Of a stretch of 32,499 nt of DNA, positions 7,229 through 17,614 are shown piece after piece. The notes below the pieces were generated by a model. It did not search any database. It had not been told where the DNA came from and was given only the letters and a program-made list of their open reading frames with translations. Made by a program: the position numbers and the translations under genes. Source of the stretch: JAGTJU01 sp038257535 (GTDB lineage Bacteria; Myxococcota_A; Polyangia; Fen-1088); the NCBI GenBank assembly GCA_038257535.1, contig JBBSJE010000054.1, forward strand, positions 1-32,499, written 5' to 3'. The first letter of the stretch is position 1, and every line of letters starts with the position of its first letter.

Positions 7229-7827
7229 TGGTGTGCCTCCTGTGAAAGCGACGCGCGCTTGTCGTTGGGTACTTCGTCCATGGAGCCAAGGTTTGCCAGC
7301 TGCAGAGCCCGCACGTACGCAACCACCGCCCAGCGCTCACGCACACTTAACTCAGCCTTGTAGGCCGCCATCAATCCGTGTCCTTCGCTAGCCACCTCGA
7401 AGATGTAGCCAGGCGGACGGTCTGCGAAATCGTGCAATGAAGGCGGCGGCTTGAGCGCCATCTGGTGCGCCACGGGGCTGTCGCCGTCACCCAAAGGCCC
7501 ATGACAGGTGCCGCAGGTGATGTTGTAGCGCTTCTGCCCCAGCTTCATCAGGGTGTCGTCAACCGTAACCGGCACCGCCGTGACGTAGCGTTCACCTTGT
7601 GCGGTTTTCACGCGCCCAGTGGTGACGTCAGGCTTCAGCGTCAAACGCTGGCGCGGCACGGTGCCCTCAGGCGGCTTGCGCATGGTCAGGCCGTCTTTGT
7701 ACTGAGTCGTTGCTTTGTAAGGCGCAAACTTGGGCTGCTTGTCCGCCATGGGATTCAGCAGGTCTTCGTTGATGCAGGCACCCAGCAAGCCCAGGCCGGC
7801 GGCGCCCAAGAGGATAAAACGAATCAT
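7225..7827 (-). CDS. actE: Alternative complex III subunit ActE, monoheme cytochrome c lipoprotein
   Basis: A 200-residue exported cytochrome c. The signal peptide ends in the lipobox L-L-G-A-C18, so the mature protein should be lipid-anchored on the periplasmic side. One heme attachment site is C105-G-T-C108-H109, followed by G-P-L-G-D-G-D, typical of class I cytochrome c domains; a Met in G-L-M-A-A-Y is the likely sixth ligand. It forms part of the electron path from ActA/ActB to the oxidase. It overlaps actD and actF by 4 bp each. Confidence 0.94.
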   Translation of the reverse strand: MIRFILLGAAGLGLLGACINEDLLNPMADKQPKFAPYKATTQYKDGLTMRKPPEGTVPRQRLTLKPDVTTGRVKTAQGERYVTAVPVTVDDTLMKLGQKRYNITCGTCHGPLGDGDSPVAHQMALKPPPSLHDFADRPPGYIFEVASEGHGLMAAYKAELSVRERWAVVAYVRALQLANLGSMDEVPNDKRASLSQEAHQ

Positions 7828-8401
7828 CGTTCAACCTCCTCAATCAGCTCTACGTGTGTGGCGCCAAACTCCTTCATAGCGTTTTGAGCCACCTGAGGGT
7901 CGCCTGTCAGCTCAAGCTCCATCGACAAAAAGAAGCCGTCGATGCTGGCTTTTTCCGTAAAGCGTTCGGACTGAAACACAGGGTGATAAGGCTTGGGCAG
8001 CTTCATAAGCGCCAAAACGCCGAAGAATGAAGAGCAGCCGCCGAGCAAGATCGCCAATTCAAAGGTAATCGGCACAAAGGCAGGCGGTGAATGGGGCGGC
8101 CTGTTGGCAACGTTAATCACCCAGCCCGTGGCGCCTGGAATCGACCAACTCGAAGCGTTCATGAAATACATCATGGAATACGCCAAGCACATGCCGGTTA
8201 TGGCCGCACAAAGCACGATTGTGGGGATCTTGGGTCGACCCAACCCCAAAGCCTCCTCGATGCCATGCACGGGATAGGGCGTATGGGTGTCAAGCTTCTT
8301 GAAACCCTTTTCGCGCATCTTGGTTGTGCCCTCAAGCATCGCGTCGACGGTGGCAAACTCGCCCAAGACGAAACGACGAGGAAGAAAATCGCTATGACTC
8401 A

Positions 8402-8402
<1 letters not shown>
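7824..8402 (-). CDS. actD: Alternative complex III subunit ActD (DUF3341)
   Basis: A 192-residue membrane protein with a soluble N-terminal domain (V-L-G-E-F-A-T near the start, H-T-P-Y-P-V-H-G at about 40-47) and two transmembrane helices (about 59-82 and 110-132). This is the usual arrangement of ActD, which carries no cofactor and packs against ActC and ActF on the cytoplasmic side. The ATG overlaps the actC stop (TGATG) and the gene's end overlaps actE by 4 bp. Identification rests on the motif pattern, length and position between actC and actE. Confidence 0.93.
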
Positions 8403-9804
<1,402 letters not shown>

Positions 9805-9808
<4 letters not shown>

Positions 9809-12800
9809 ACCAGCTCCGGGTTGGGGTTGCGCACGCGGGCCAGATAAACTGTACGCGGCCGCGTGTTAAGCTCATGAAGCAAGTCGTAGCGGCGTTCGCT
9901 GGCGTGGGCCTTTGAAACCGCGGAATTTGGGTCATTGAGCGATCCGAACTCAATCGCGCCCGTGGGGCAGGTTTGCTGACAAGCGCTTTGAATCTCGCCA
10001 TCGGCAATCATGCGGCCTTCGATCCGGGAATCGATGCGCGCGCGTTCGATTCGTTGCACGCAGTAGGTGCACTTTTCCATCACACCGCGGCTGCGCACGG
10101 TGACGTCCGGGTTGTGCGCCATCTTGCGCACTTCGGGGGGATCGCCGTGGTAGTCAAGGTAATTGAAGCGGCGCACCTTGTAGGGACAGTTGTTGTTGCA
10201 ATACCGGGTGCCAATGCAGCGGTTGTAGACCATCTCGTTGAGGCCCTCGTCGCTGTGTACGGTGGCGTTCACGGGGCAGACGTACTCGCAAGGAGCGGTC
10301 TCGCAGTGCATGCAGGTCACAGGCTGCGTAATGACCTGTGGCTCTTCCATGCCTTTGTACATGCTGTCGGTGTACTGCACGCTGTCGTCCGTTTCGTAGT
10401 AACGGTCGATGCGGATCCAGTGCATCTCACGGCCTTTGCGAACGTTGGCGCGCCCCACCACCGGAATGTTGTTTTCCGACTGACAAGCCGTGATGCAAGC
10501 GCTGCACCCTGTGCACTTGGCGAGATCAATGGACATGCCCCACTTGTAGGCCTGATTGCTGTAATCCACTGGCTCGTGAATTTGCGGCAAAGCGCCCCGG
10601 CTGTTGTGCAGATTTTCGCTGAACGCCGAGTGGTGGTCTTCCGCCTCCTTCAGCGTGCCCGCCTTCGCCGGATCGCGGCCTTCCATGCGCCAATGCTGTT
10701 GGGTGATGCCAAACTCGTAGCCTTTGCCCACCTTGGTGAGGCCCACCGCGCCCATGACAAACCAGCCCACGTTGCTGTCGCGAAGCGCGTAAGCGTTGAT
10801 GCCCACGTTGTTGCCCACGCTGCCGGCGGCGGTGCGGCCGTAGCCCAAGGCCAGGGTGATGGAATCGTCGGCTTGGCCAGGTTGGATGTAGACCGGACCG
10901 CGCACGCTGCGCTCTCCCACCTTCAATTCAACGATGTCTTCGGTCTTCAAAGACAGCCGTGACGCTGTGGCGTACGACAACAGAACTGCGTTGTCCCACG
11001 TGATCTTGGTGATCGGGTGCGGCAGCTCTTGCAGCCACGCATTGTTCGCGAAGCGGCCGTCCGCCACCTTGGCATCGAGGGTAAACGCCAGTTCAAGCCC
11101 GGCTTCTTTCGGCCAAGTCGCCACGGACGTGCGTAGCGATGCTGCCAGCGCACCTGATTCAAGGGCGACAGCAGAAGTTGCAGGTGCGCGCGTGCCTTCA
11201 ACGATGCCCTGCCCCAACCAGTGCTCCCACTGCAGGTCAAACCCGAAGCTGCCCAACAAATTGTCGGCAGCGGCGCGGCGGCGCCAATACGCCTTGAGCA
11301 GTTCGTATGAGCCCAGCTCGCCTTCAGACAACACCGCAGCCAGGAAATCAGCCGGGGTGACGCTGCTCCAAAGCGGGGCAATCAAGGGCTGCACAAGCGA
11401 AACCGTGCCATCAAGTGCACGCACATCGCCCCAGCTTTCAAAAGCGTGAGCTTGGGGAATGAAGGTTTTGCAAACCCGCGCTGTTTCGTCGAGGTATGTC
11501 CCCAGGTAAAAGGTGTGGGGCACACGCTCAAGCAGACGGTCAAGCTTGAAATCGGCGGGGGTCGCGTATGCAGGGTTGAACGCAGAGATGAACAAAGTGT
11601 CCACCTTGCCCGCCGCAATCTCCCCCACCAGCTCTTGCAAACCAGCGGCGCCCACCATGGCGTCTTGTCGCAAAGGCTCTTTGTAGGTCACTGTGGTGCC
11701 CACATTGCCCAGCGCAAAGTTCATCGCGTTGACAAGCGCATGCACCAGCGGTGGTTGACGGTAGCCCGCCATCACAACCGAACGACCACGGTTGCGAGCC
11801 AAATCCTTGGCCAAGGCAGCAACCCACTTCGCATCGACAGTGACACCAGCGCGCGCCAGTGGCAAATCCGCAAGAGACCCCAAGGCGTCGCGGCCCAAGG
11901 TCTTTGCCAATTCCGCCACCAAGGCCTGCGCCAGGGCCACAACATCCGAGCCACGCAGCCGCAGCCTGTGGTCAGCCATGGTGCCCGTGACGGTTAGACT
12001 GGGCTCAGCCACATAAAGCCGGTTCATGCCCTCGCCCGGCTCGCGCCCTTTGGCGAACTGCCGGTTGAGGAGAATGCTTTCGGGACCATCTTCAAGGAAA
12101 TCGGCGTCCAACGACGCAATCACCTTTGCCGTGCTGAGGTCGTGGCGGGTGTCTAGCTCACGACCGAAGGCCAGGCGCGCGCCCTCAACAGCGGCGTCGG
12201 CATTGAGCGCGCTGTACGAGACGAACTTGGCCTTGGGCAGCTTGTCGAGAATGCGTGAACGCAAATCGCCCAGCAGGGGCGACGTTGTGGGATCCACCAG
12301 GAAGCGGATGCCCGCTCCGCCGTCGCGCTCGCCCGCCTCCACGCGGGTTTTGACGAAAGCGCAGATTTGGCTCCACGACGCAAAGCCCCCATTGTGGCGG
12401 GCGGCTTTCGCGCGGTCGTTGTCGTAAAGGTCAAGCAAGCGCGCTTGGTCGATGGCGGTGGCCGTGCCCAAGCTGTCAGGATGAAGCGGGTTGCCTTCCA
12501 GCTTGGTGGGGCGTCCTTCGTGGCTTTCCACCAACACGCCAAAGCCATAGCCTTGATGGTCGACGGCGGTGGCGAAGTGCAAGGGATTGCCCGGGGTGAC
12601 CTCGGGCGGGCGATTCACATACGGAATCACCTTTTGCGATGGCCGGTAGCAAGCCGTGGCCGTAAGCGCGAGGCTGCTGCCCAGCAGCTGCACGAACCCG
12701 CGGCGAGACACGTCATCGAGGAGCGTGTCGGTGCCATCGGGGAACTCCTGGCGGGCTTGCGCCGTCGCCGATTCCTCATCGAGAAGCTCAGCTTCGCCCC

Positions 12801-12915
12801 GCCACAATTTCTTGCGCGGGGGTTCGGCCTGGCCAACGATAGGCAAAGACGGCGTACGGCGGGCGCCAACGCCCTCCAGGTCGATTACTTCAGGGTGACG
12901 GGTGTTGACGGTCAT
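9805..12915 (-). CDS. actB: Alternative complex III subunit ActB, molybdopterin-oxidoreductase-like plus iron-sulfur domains
   Basis: A 1036-residue protein made of two parts. The N-terminal part has a twin-arginine motif S-R-R-G-F-V-Q-L-L-G followed by a hydrophobic stretch and a Cys, then a large domain related to molybdopterin enzymes; in this family that domain carries no molybdenum cofactor. The C-terminal part has four cluster-binding groups: C801-T-G-C-S-A-C-x3-C, C868-M-H-C-x4-C-x3-C, C900-I-G-T-R-Y-C-x3-C, and C949-T-Y-C with C-Q-Q-T-C983-P. Known ActB proteins hold three 4Fe-4S clusters and one 3Fe-4S cluster. Electrons would pass from ActC through these clusters to the hemes of ActA and ActE. 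I chose the ATG at 12913-12915 because it overlaps the actA stop as ATGA; a GTG three codons earlier is also open. Confidence 0.96.
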
Positions 12916-13565
12916 CGGTGGCACGTGGTGCAGCTGGTCCGGGTGTGAACATCGTTGCGCTCAGCCAGCGCTTCGCCGGTCATTGAGGGATCTCCCTCGG
13001 GCCGTGTCCACTCCATGTTCGTAACCTCTTCAACAGGCCGCAGATGCGGCGTGGGGTCGCGGTGGCAATCAAGGCACCAGCTCATGGTGAGCGGCTGGTC
13101 TTTTTGCACGGCGGCCATCTGGTCAACGCGACCGTGACAGGTCACGCAGCCCACGCCCTTGGCGACGTGGATGGAGTGGTTGAAGTAAACGAAGTCAGGA
13201 ACATCGTTCACCTTTGTCCATTCAATGGGCCGGTTCTCCATGAAGCTCTCGCGGACCTTGAGCAACATGGGGCTGCCATTCCAAATCTGGGAGTGGCAGT
13301 TCAGGCAAAGCTGGGTTGGAGGAATGCTGGCGTGAGCCGATGTCTCCACCGTTTGGTGGCAAAATCGGCAATCAATCCCTACGTCACGGACGTGGTGTCT
13401 GTGATCGAATTGAATTGGCTGTTCCACGGGGTCTTGCATGCCACGTGCAACAGGGGTGCGAACGTATATCAGCACAGAGCCAATACCGCCCACAGCCGCT
13501 GATGCAACGAGGATCAGACTGAGCCGCGCCAGGTGATTGTGTCTCGGCCGGAATAAGAGGGCCAT
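12912..13565 (-). CDS. actA: Alternative complex III subunit ActA, pentaheme cytochrome c
   Basis: A 217-residue membrane-anchored multiheme cytochrome c. One N-terminal hydrophobic helix (about residues 13-33) precedes the periplasmic part. Five C-x-x-C-H sites are visible at C66, C87, C140, C164 and C212; the last ends one residue before the C-terminus. Five hemes match the Rhodothermus-type ActA. The protein collects electrons from ActB and passes them to ActE or the oxidase. It is the first gene of the operon. A sigma70-like promoter lies so close upstream that the mRNA leader would be only about 5 nt, and no clear Shine-Dalgarno sequence is present. Confidence 0.95.
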   Translation of the reverse strand: MALLFRPRHNHLARLSLILVASAAVGGIGSVLIYVRTPVARGMQDPVEQPIQFDHRHHVRDVGIDCRFCHQTVETSAHASIPPTQLCLNCHSQIWNGSPMLLKVRESFMENRPIEWTKVNDVPDFVYFNHSIHVAKGVGCVTCHGRVDQMAAVQKDQPLTMSWCLDCHRDPTPHLRPVEEVTNMEWTRPEGDPSMTGEALAERNDVHTRTSCTTCHR

Positions 13566-13576
13566 TTCCAGGCCGG

Positions 13577-13606
13577 GATATAGTCCTTCCCGCAGCGCAA
13601 CGTCAA
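13577..13606 (-). promoter_or_regulatory. Sigma70-like promoter of the act operon, giving a near-leaderless mRNA
   Basis: On the minus strand TTGACG (13601-13606) and TATATC (13577-13582) are separated by 18 bp. The expected transcription start is near 13568-13571, only 3-6 nt before the actA ATG. The rest of the 124-bp gap back to the TonB receptor gene shows nothing else that I recognise. Confidence 0.6.
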
Positions 13607-13689
13607 GGATTATCGGCTACGAAATTTCTGCGCGTTTTTGGCTACATGCCGAGAACTCGAAAGGAATTTCCCGATCAGCCCGTCTGGCC

Positions 13690-16008
13690 TCACCATTCCG
13701 CGTGCAGACCCAGGGAGGGAAGCGCAATTCGGAACCCGATTTGATCAATGGTTCCGTCCTGCCGGCGCTTCAGATCGAACACCTGCCGGCTGGCGGTGGT
13801 GTTGATGAGCTCGATGTAAAAGTCTAGCGTGTACTTTTCCAGCACCCAGCGCTTGTCGAAGCGCAGGTCCCACTGGAAGAAGTTGGGCAGCTTGCTGTAA
13901 AAGATCGGCGGACGGCTTTGCCCTGCCCCCGTGGAGATGGTGGCTTCGTCAAACACGGGATAGGGCCGCCCGGTGTTGTAATGAATGCGCGTGCCTATCT
14001 GGTAGCCCCGGCCCAGACGGTAGCTGGTGACAAAGTTCAAGATGTGCCGTTGGTCCCAATCGGAAGCCGCCACGATGTTCAAGGGCGGGTACACACGTTC
14101 GCTCTTCGACAGCGTGTAGCTTAACCATCCATACAGGCGTTCAGTGATGGCACGCCGGATCATGGTTTCCACGCCATAGCTACGGCCATCTCGCATTTCC
14201 AAAAGCTGCGTTTGCACTTCGTAGGTGAAGATGCTGGCCAGATCGCTAACGCGCAGACGCTGATAAAACCCGGTCATATCAAGGGTTAACTGGCCAGGCA
14301 GTTGGGTCTCAAAGCCTAATGACCCTTGAATTGAGCTTTGTACACCAATGGATTGCAGGCCGAAATTTTCAAAGCCCGGCACGCTCACAGGCAAGCTGGG
14401 CAGCTGAACAAATCGGCCCGCGGTGGCTTTGACCCAAGTTTGGCCACCCACCTTTGCCCTTAGATTAAGCCGCGGACCTGGCTGCCAGGTGGTCACGCCC
14501 TCCTGCATGAGGAGGTCCGTGCGAAAGCCGGGCGCCAACACAAGCCAATCGGTGGGGCGATAGGTGAGCGTCAGATGAGCGCCCGAAAGCACGGCCGTAC
14601 GTGCAGACAGCAAGTCTTGCTCAGGCAAACCCACCGACTGCGATTGCGGGGCGAAACGCTGAATCTCGGTGTCGCCCCCCAGTTCCAAGCTCAAGGTGGG
14701 CGCCAAAGACAGCTCGTAACCCACCCGGCTGGCGCTGGTAAGCGAGCGCACCGACACTGGCAAGTTGTTCAGTTCAGGAATGAAAGTAGAGGCATAGTCA
14801 CGGCCCACAAGCGTGGAGGCCTCAAGCCGACCCGGCCCCACCGCCCCCAACCATCTGACCTGCAAGCGATGGGTGTTGATGTCCGCGAAAATGGCCTGTT
14901 GGGTTTTGTCCTTGCGGCCCAAATGGTCGCCCGACCCAAACACAAACACGCTGATCCGGCCTGGGCCCAGCCGATGATCGAGCCGCGCCTGATAGTCCCA
15001 GTAGTTGAACGTGAAGTCAGGCGAGAACAACGACAGCAGCAGACCGGTGTAAGAAACCCGCCCCGCAACCGCCACCGTGCCCTGATTGTTGTTGATGGGC
15101 GTCACCACGATGCCACCCGCATCCAACAACCGCAGATCGAAGGAGCCGTGCGGGCGATCCACTTTGGGTTGCTTGGTCTTCGCGTGCACCATGCCCGACA
15201 CATAGCGGCCGTAGCGAGCCGGGTAGCCCCCGGGATAAAAATCCACTTGCTCGATGAAGTAGGGGTGAATCACCGAGGGCCCCAAAGCGAAGTGGAACAA
15301 ACCTGGCATCCTCACGCCATCAAGGAAGAAGCCCGTGTTGCCTGGGTTGGCGCCGCGCACATTGTAAATGGCGGCAGGCCACACCACCTGCGAGACGCCC
15401 GGCAGCGATTCAATCGCGCGCAGCGGATCCCCAAGCGAGCCCGGCGTGCGGGTCAGCTCTTCTTGCCGCAAGGTGGTTCGCGCGGCCTGCGGGTCAGGTG
15501 GTGCGATCACCGTTTCGTAGCGCTGCCCGCTGAGGTTGGGGCTTAGCCGAATGACCGACTCGCCCTTCATGGGGCGGCCCGGCACGGCCAAAACGTCCAC
15601 GTCCAGCGGCACATATCCGGGTTGCTGAATCTGCAAGCGATGCGTCCCAGGGTCGAGGTGCACCTCGAAGCGCCCGGCTTCATCGGTTTCCGCAATCACC
15701 TCCAGCCCCAGGGTCACGGCAGCGGCCACCAGCGGATCGCGCCCCCCCTTGCCCAACACGCGCCCCCGAATCAGCACCTGCGCGGGCTCCATGGCGTCGG
15801 CGGGCGCAGGGGTCTTGGCATTGAAGGGCTGGGCGGCATTGATGCCCGCATCGTCAAGACCGACGTCTGCGGGCGTGGCGAGGTCCGCGTCCGCGGCCGC
15901 ATCAGCAACGCCGGCATCAACAACCTGGACCTGCGCCTGGGCCAGCGTTGCGCTTAAAGCCAAGCCCACCAATTGCGCCATGGTGGCAAGCGCGCGCGGC
16001 CCGATCAC
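13690..16008 (-). CDS. TonB-dependent outer membrane receptor with N-terminal carboxypeptidase-like regulatory domain
   Basis: About 772 residues. A signal peptide (ending near T-L-A-Q-A) is followed by an Ala/Asp-rich linker with repeated D-A-G and A-D-A-type steps. Next comes a beta-sandwich domain like carboxypeptidase regulatory domains (I-R-G-R-V-L-G to V-D-V-L-A-V), then a plug domain (Y-N-V-R-G-A-N-P, F-L-D-G-V-R, Y-P-G-G-Y-P-A-R-Y-G), and a barrel ending in Trp as outer membrane proteins usually do. It would import a substrate using TonB energy; the substrate cannot be told from sequence. I chose the GTG at 16006-16008, which overlaps the upstream stop as GTGA; an in-frame TTG at 16032 is an alternative. 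Its tight coupling to a large lipoprotein suggests the two work together. Confidence 0.9.
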   Translation of the reverse strand: MIGPRALATMAQLVGLALSATLAQAQVQVVDAGVADAAADADLATPADVGLDDAGINAAQPFNAKTPAPADAMEPAQVLIRGRVLGKGGRDPLVAAAVTLGLEVIAETDEAGRFEVHLDPGTHRLQIQQPGYVPLDVDVLAVPGRPMKGESVIRLSPNLSGQRYETVIAPPDPQAARTTLRQEELTRTPGSLGDPLRAIESLPGVSQVVWPAAIYNVRGANPGNTGFFLDGVRMPGLFHFALGPSVIHPYFIEQVDFYPGGYPARYGRYVSGMVHAKTKQPKVDRPHGSFDLRLLDAGGIVVTPINNNQGTVAVAGRVSYTGLLLSLFSPDFTFNYWDYQARLDHRLGPGRISVFVFGSGDHLGRKDKTQQAIFADINTHRLQVRWLGAVGPGRLEASTLVGRDYASTFIPELNNLPVSVRSLTSASRVGYELSLAPTLSLELGGDTEIQRFAPQSQSVGLPEQDLLSARTAVLSGAHLTLTYRPTDWLVLAPGFRTDLLMQEGVTTWQPGPRLNLRAKVGGQTWVKATAGRFVQLPSLPVSVPGFENFGLQSIGVQSSIQGSLGFETQLPGQLTLDMTGFYQRLRVSDLASIFTYEVQTQLLEMRDGRSYGVETMIRRAITERLYGWLSYTLSKSERVYPPLNIVAASDWDQRHILNFVTSYRLGRGYQIGTRIHYNTGRPYPVFDEATISTGAGQSRPPIFYSKLPNFFQWDLRFDKRWVLEKYTLDFYIELINTTASRQVFDLKRRQDGTIDQIGFRIALPSLGLHAEW

Positions 16009-17603
16009 AACGCCGGTAGCTCCGTAACCCAAATGCCCTCAACGTCGGCCGATTTGCGCGTGCGCAGCGAATACACAACTTTTGTCACGCTGGTCTGCGC
16101 GTCATCAACCAGCCGATAGTTATCTACGCTTTTGCCCAAAATAACCTCTTGCTCTTCAGGCAGGGTTTTGATCACCAAATCGCCCACCAGATCTTGCAAC
16201 GACGTACGCACAATTCCAATCAACCTCGACCGCGTGACATCCACATTGCGAATGCCATTGGCCACGCGTTGCAGGCCCGGTTCGTCAAGCGGCGCAAAAT
16301 AAAGATCGCTGGCGGCACGCCCGAACCGCGCCCAGAACACCGCGATGGGCGGCATTGGATTCTCAATCGTGAAGAAGCTGTTCAAGAGCAAGGCAGTGCC
16401 CGGCGGTGAAAGCTGGCGTTCGGGCGCGCTAAACGCCACATCTTGAATCATCAGCGGCCCCTCGGGCCACGGCACCAAGGTTTCAGGCCTTACATAAAGA
16501 AAATACCGACCATCGTTGGAAAACCTCGGACTGGGCACCTTCAGCGGCAGAATCTTGATGGGCTCGGCTGCCGTCGCGTCCTGCAACGCCAAGGTGTTTT
16601 GGCTGTCGAAATAGAGTTTATTGTCGCTTCCCGGACGTCGCTCGATGCGGATCAGATCGGCCATGATGGCCGGCAGATCCTTCACAACATCTGCGCCCGT
16701 TCGAACGTGATACTCATGATACCGTGCAGGCGCTTCCGCCGTTCTTGCCTCGGCGTACCTCCACACGTCATTGTCTTCCGGCGCAAAATCCAACCAACAA
16801 CAGATGTTGCTGCCTGGGATCTGCCGCTCGGTGCGCCGAAACAAATCGAACACAACGTCCGCCGGTCGACCGTTCAAAGGAACGGTGAGGATCCCGTAGT
16901 TGTCCCGCGGACGCAAACGCATGCGCGTAACACCGGAACGAAGTGGCTCGGCAGGCGCCAGCAGATCGGGCACCCAATACAAAGTCAACGCGGGACCGCC
17001 CACGTAGAAAAAACCCGCGTCGTGAAACTGAATGGGTCCGGTCACATCGTCCAATCGACGTTCGTTGCCATCCGCATCCCGGATGTGATGTGCCATCGCG
17101 CTGCCATCTGGTAGCGGGCGCTGGAAGGTTTTCCATCCATCGCCCAAAAGCGAAAATTGCGACACCTCCCGCACCTGCTCCAGAACCTGCCCCGTTACGT
17201 CAACCCGCACGCGATCGGCGATGCGAACATCCCTTCGGCCCACAACCACTTGGCGCTCATTCACCGCAACCCAGTATTGTGGAGGATCGCCGCCCGCATT
17301 GATTGCGGGCCATGCGTCCGTGCGCCCGGAAAAAAACTTGAACGCGGGGGCCAAGCCGTCGAGGGGCACGATCCACATATCGGTGCTGCCCCCGCGTTCG
17401 GGCGTGGGCAGCGACTGCCGCGTTTCAAAAAACAAAAATGTGCGCCCTTGTACTTCCAAGGAAGAGATGTTTTCAATGCCGCGACCTTGAAACAACTGCT
17501 GCCCTTCAATCGCAACGGGCTCCGGCAGACAGCCTTGCAGCAGGCCCCATAACATACCCAGCGCAATCAATAAGTGTTTGGGGTATGAACGAACCTCCGC
17601 CAT
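16005..17603 (-). CDS. Large lipoprotein with propeller-like sequence, function unknown
   Basis: A 532-residue exported protein. The signal peptide ends in the lipobox L-L-Q-G-C25, so the mature protein should be lipid-anchored. The rest is rich in beta-strand-like segments with repeated short motifs such as F-S-N-D-G-R-Y-F-L-Y-V and D-L-Y-F-A-P-L-D, which resemble TolB/WD40-like propeller blades. An unusual C-C-W occurs near the middle. I do not recognise a named family. It starts 11 bp after ptsI and overlaps the TonB receptor by 4 bp, so it may be cotranscribed with both. A surface or periplasmic partner of the receptor is a reasonable inference, by analogy with other lipoprotein/TonB-receptor pairs. 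The start has no good ribosome binding site. Confidence 0.75.
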   Translation of the reverse strand: MAEVRSYPKHLLIALGMLWGLLQGCLPEPVAIEGQQLFQGRGIENISSLEVQGRTFLFFETRQSLPTPERGGSTDMWIVPLDGLAPAFKFFSGRTDAWPAINAGGDPPQYWVAVNERQVVVGRRDVRIADRVRVDVTGQVLEQVREVSQFSLLGDGWKTFQRPLPDGSAMAHHIRDADGNERRLDDVTGPIQFHDAGFFYVGGPALTLYWVPDLLAPAEPLRSGVTRMRLRPRDNYGILTVPLNGRPADVVFDLFRRTERQIPGSNICCWLDFAPEDNDVWRYAEARTAEAPARYHEYHVRTGADVVKDLPAIMADLIRIERRPGSDNKLYFDSQNTLALQDATAAEPIKILPLKVPSPRFSNDGRYFLYVRPETLVPWPEGPLMIQDVAFSAPERQLSPPGTALLLNSFFTIENPMPPIAVFWARFGRAASDLYFAPLDEPGLQRVANGIRNVDVTRSRLIGIVRTSLQDLVGDLVIKTLPEEQEVILGKSVDNYRLVDDAQTSVTKVVYSLRTRKSADVEGIWVTELPAL

Positions 17604-17614
17604 AAAAACACCAG

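Noticed and set aside
9973..10962. Plus-strand frame of 329 codons inside actB
   Set aside because: It lies fully antisense to the well-supported ActB iron-sulfur domain. Its composition (Val, Ala, His-rich) is that of an antisense frame in high-GC DNA, with no motif.
14575..15546. Plus-strand frame of 323 codons inside the TonB receptor gene
   Set aside because: Arg/Gln/His-rich translation, antisense to a clear receptor, no recognisable domain.
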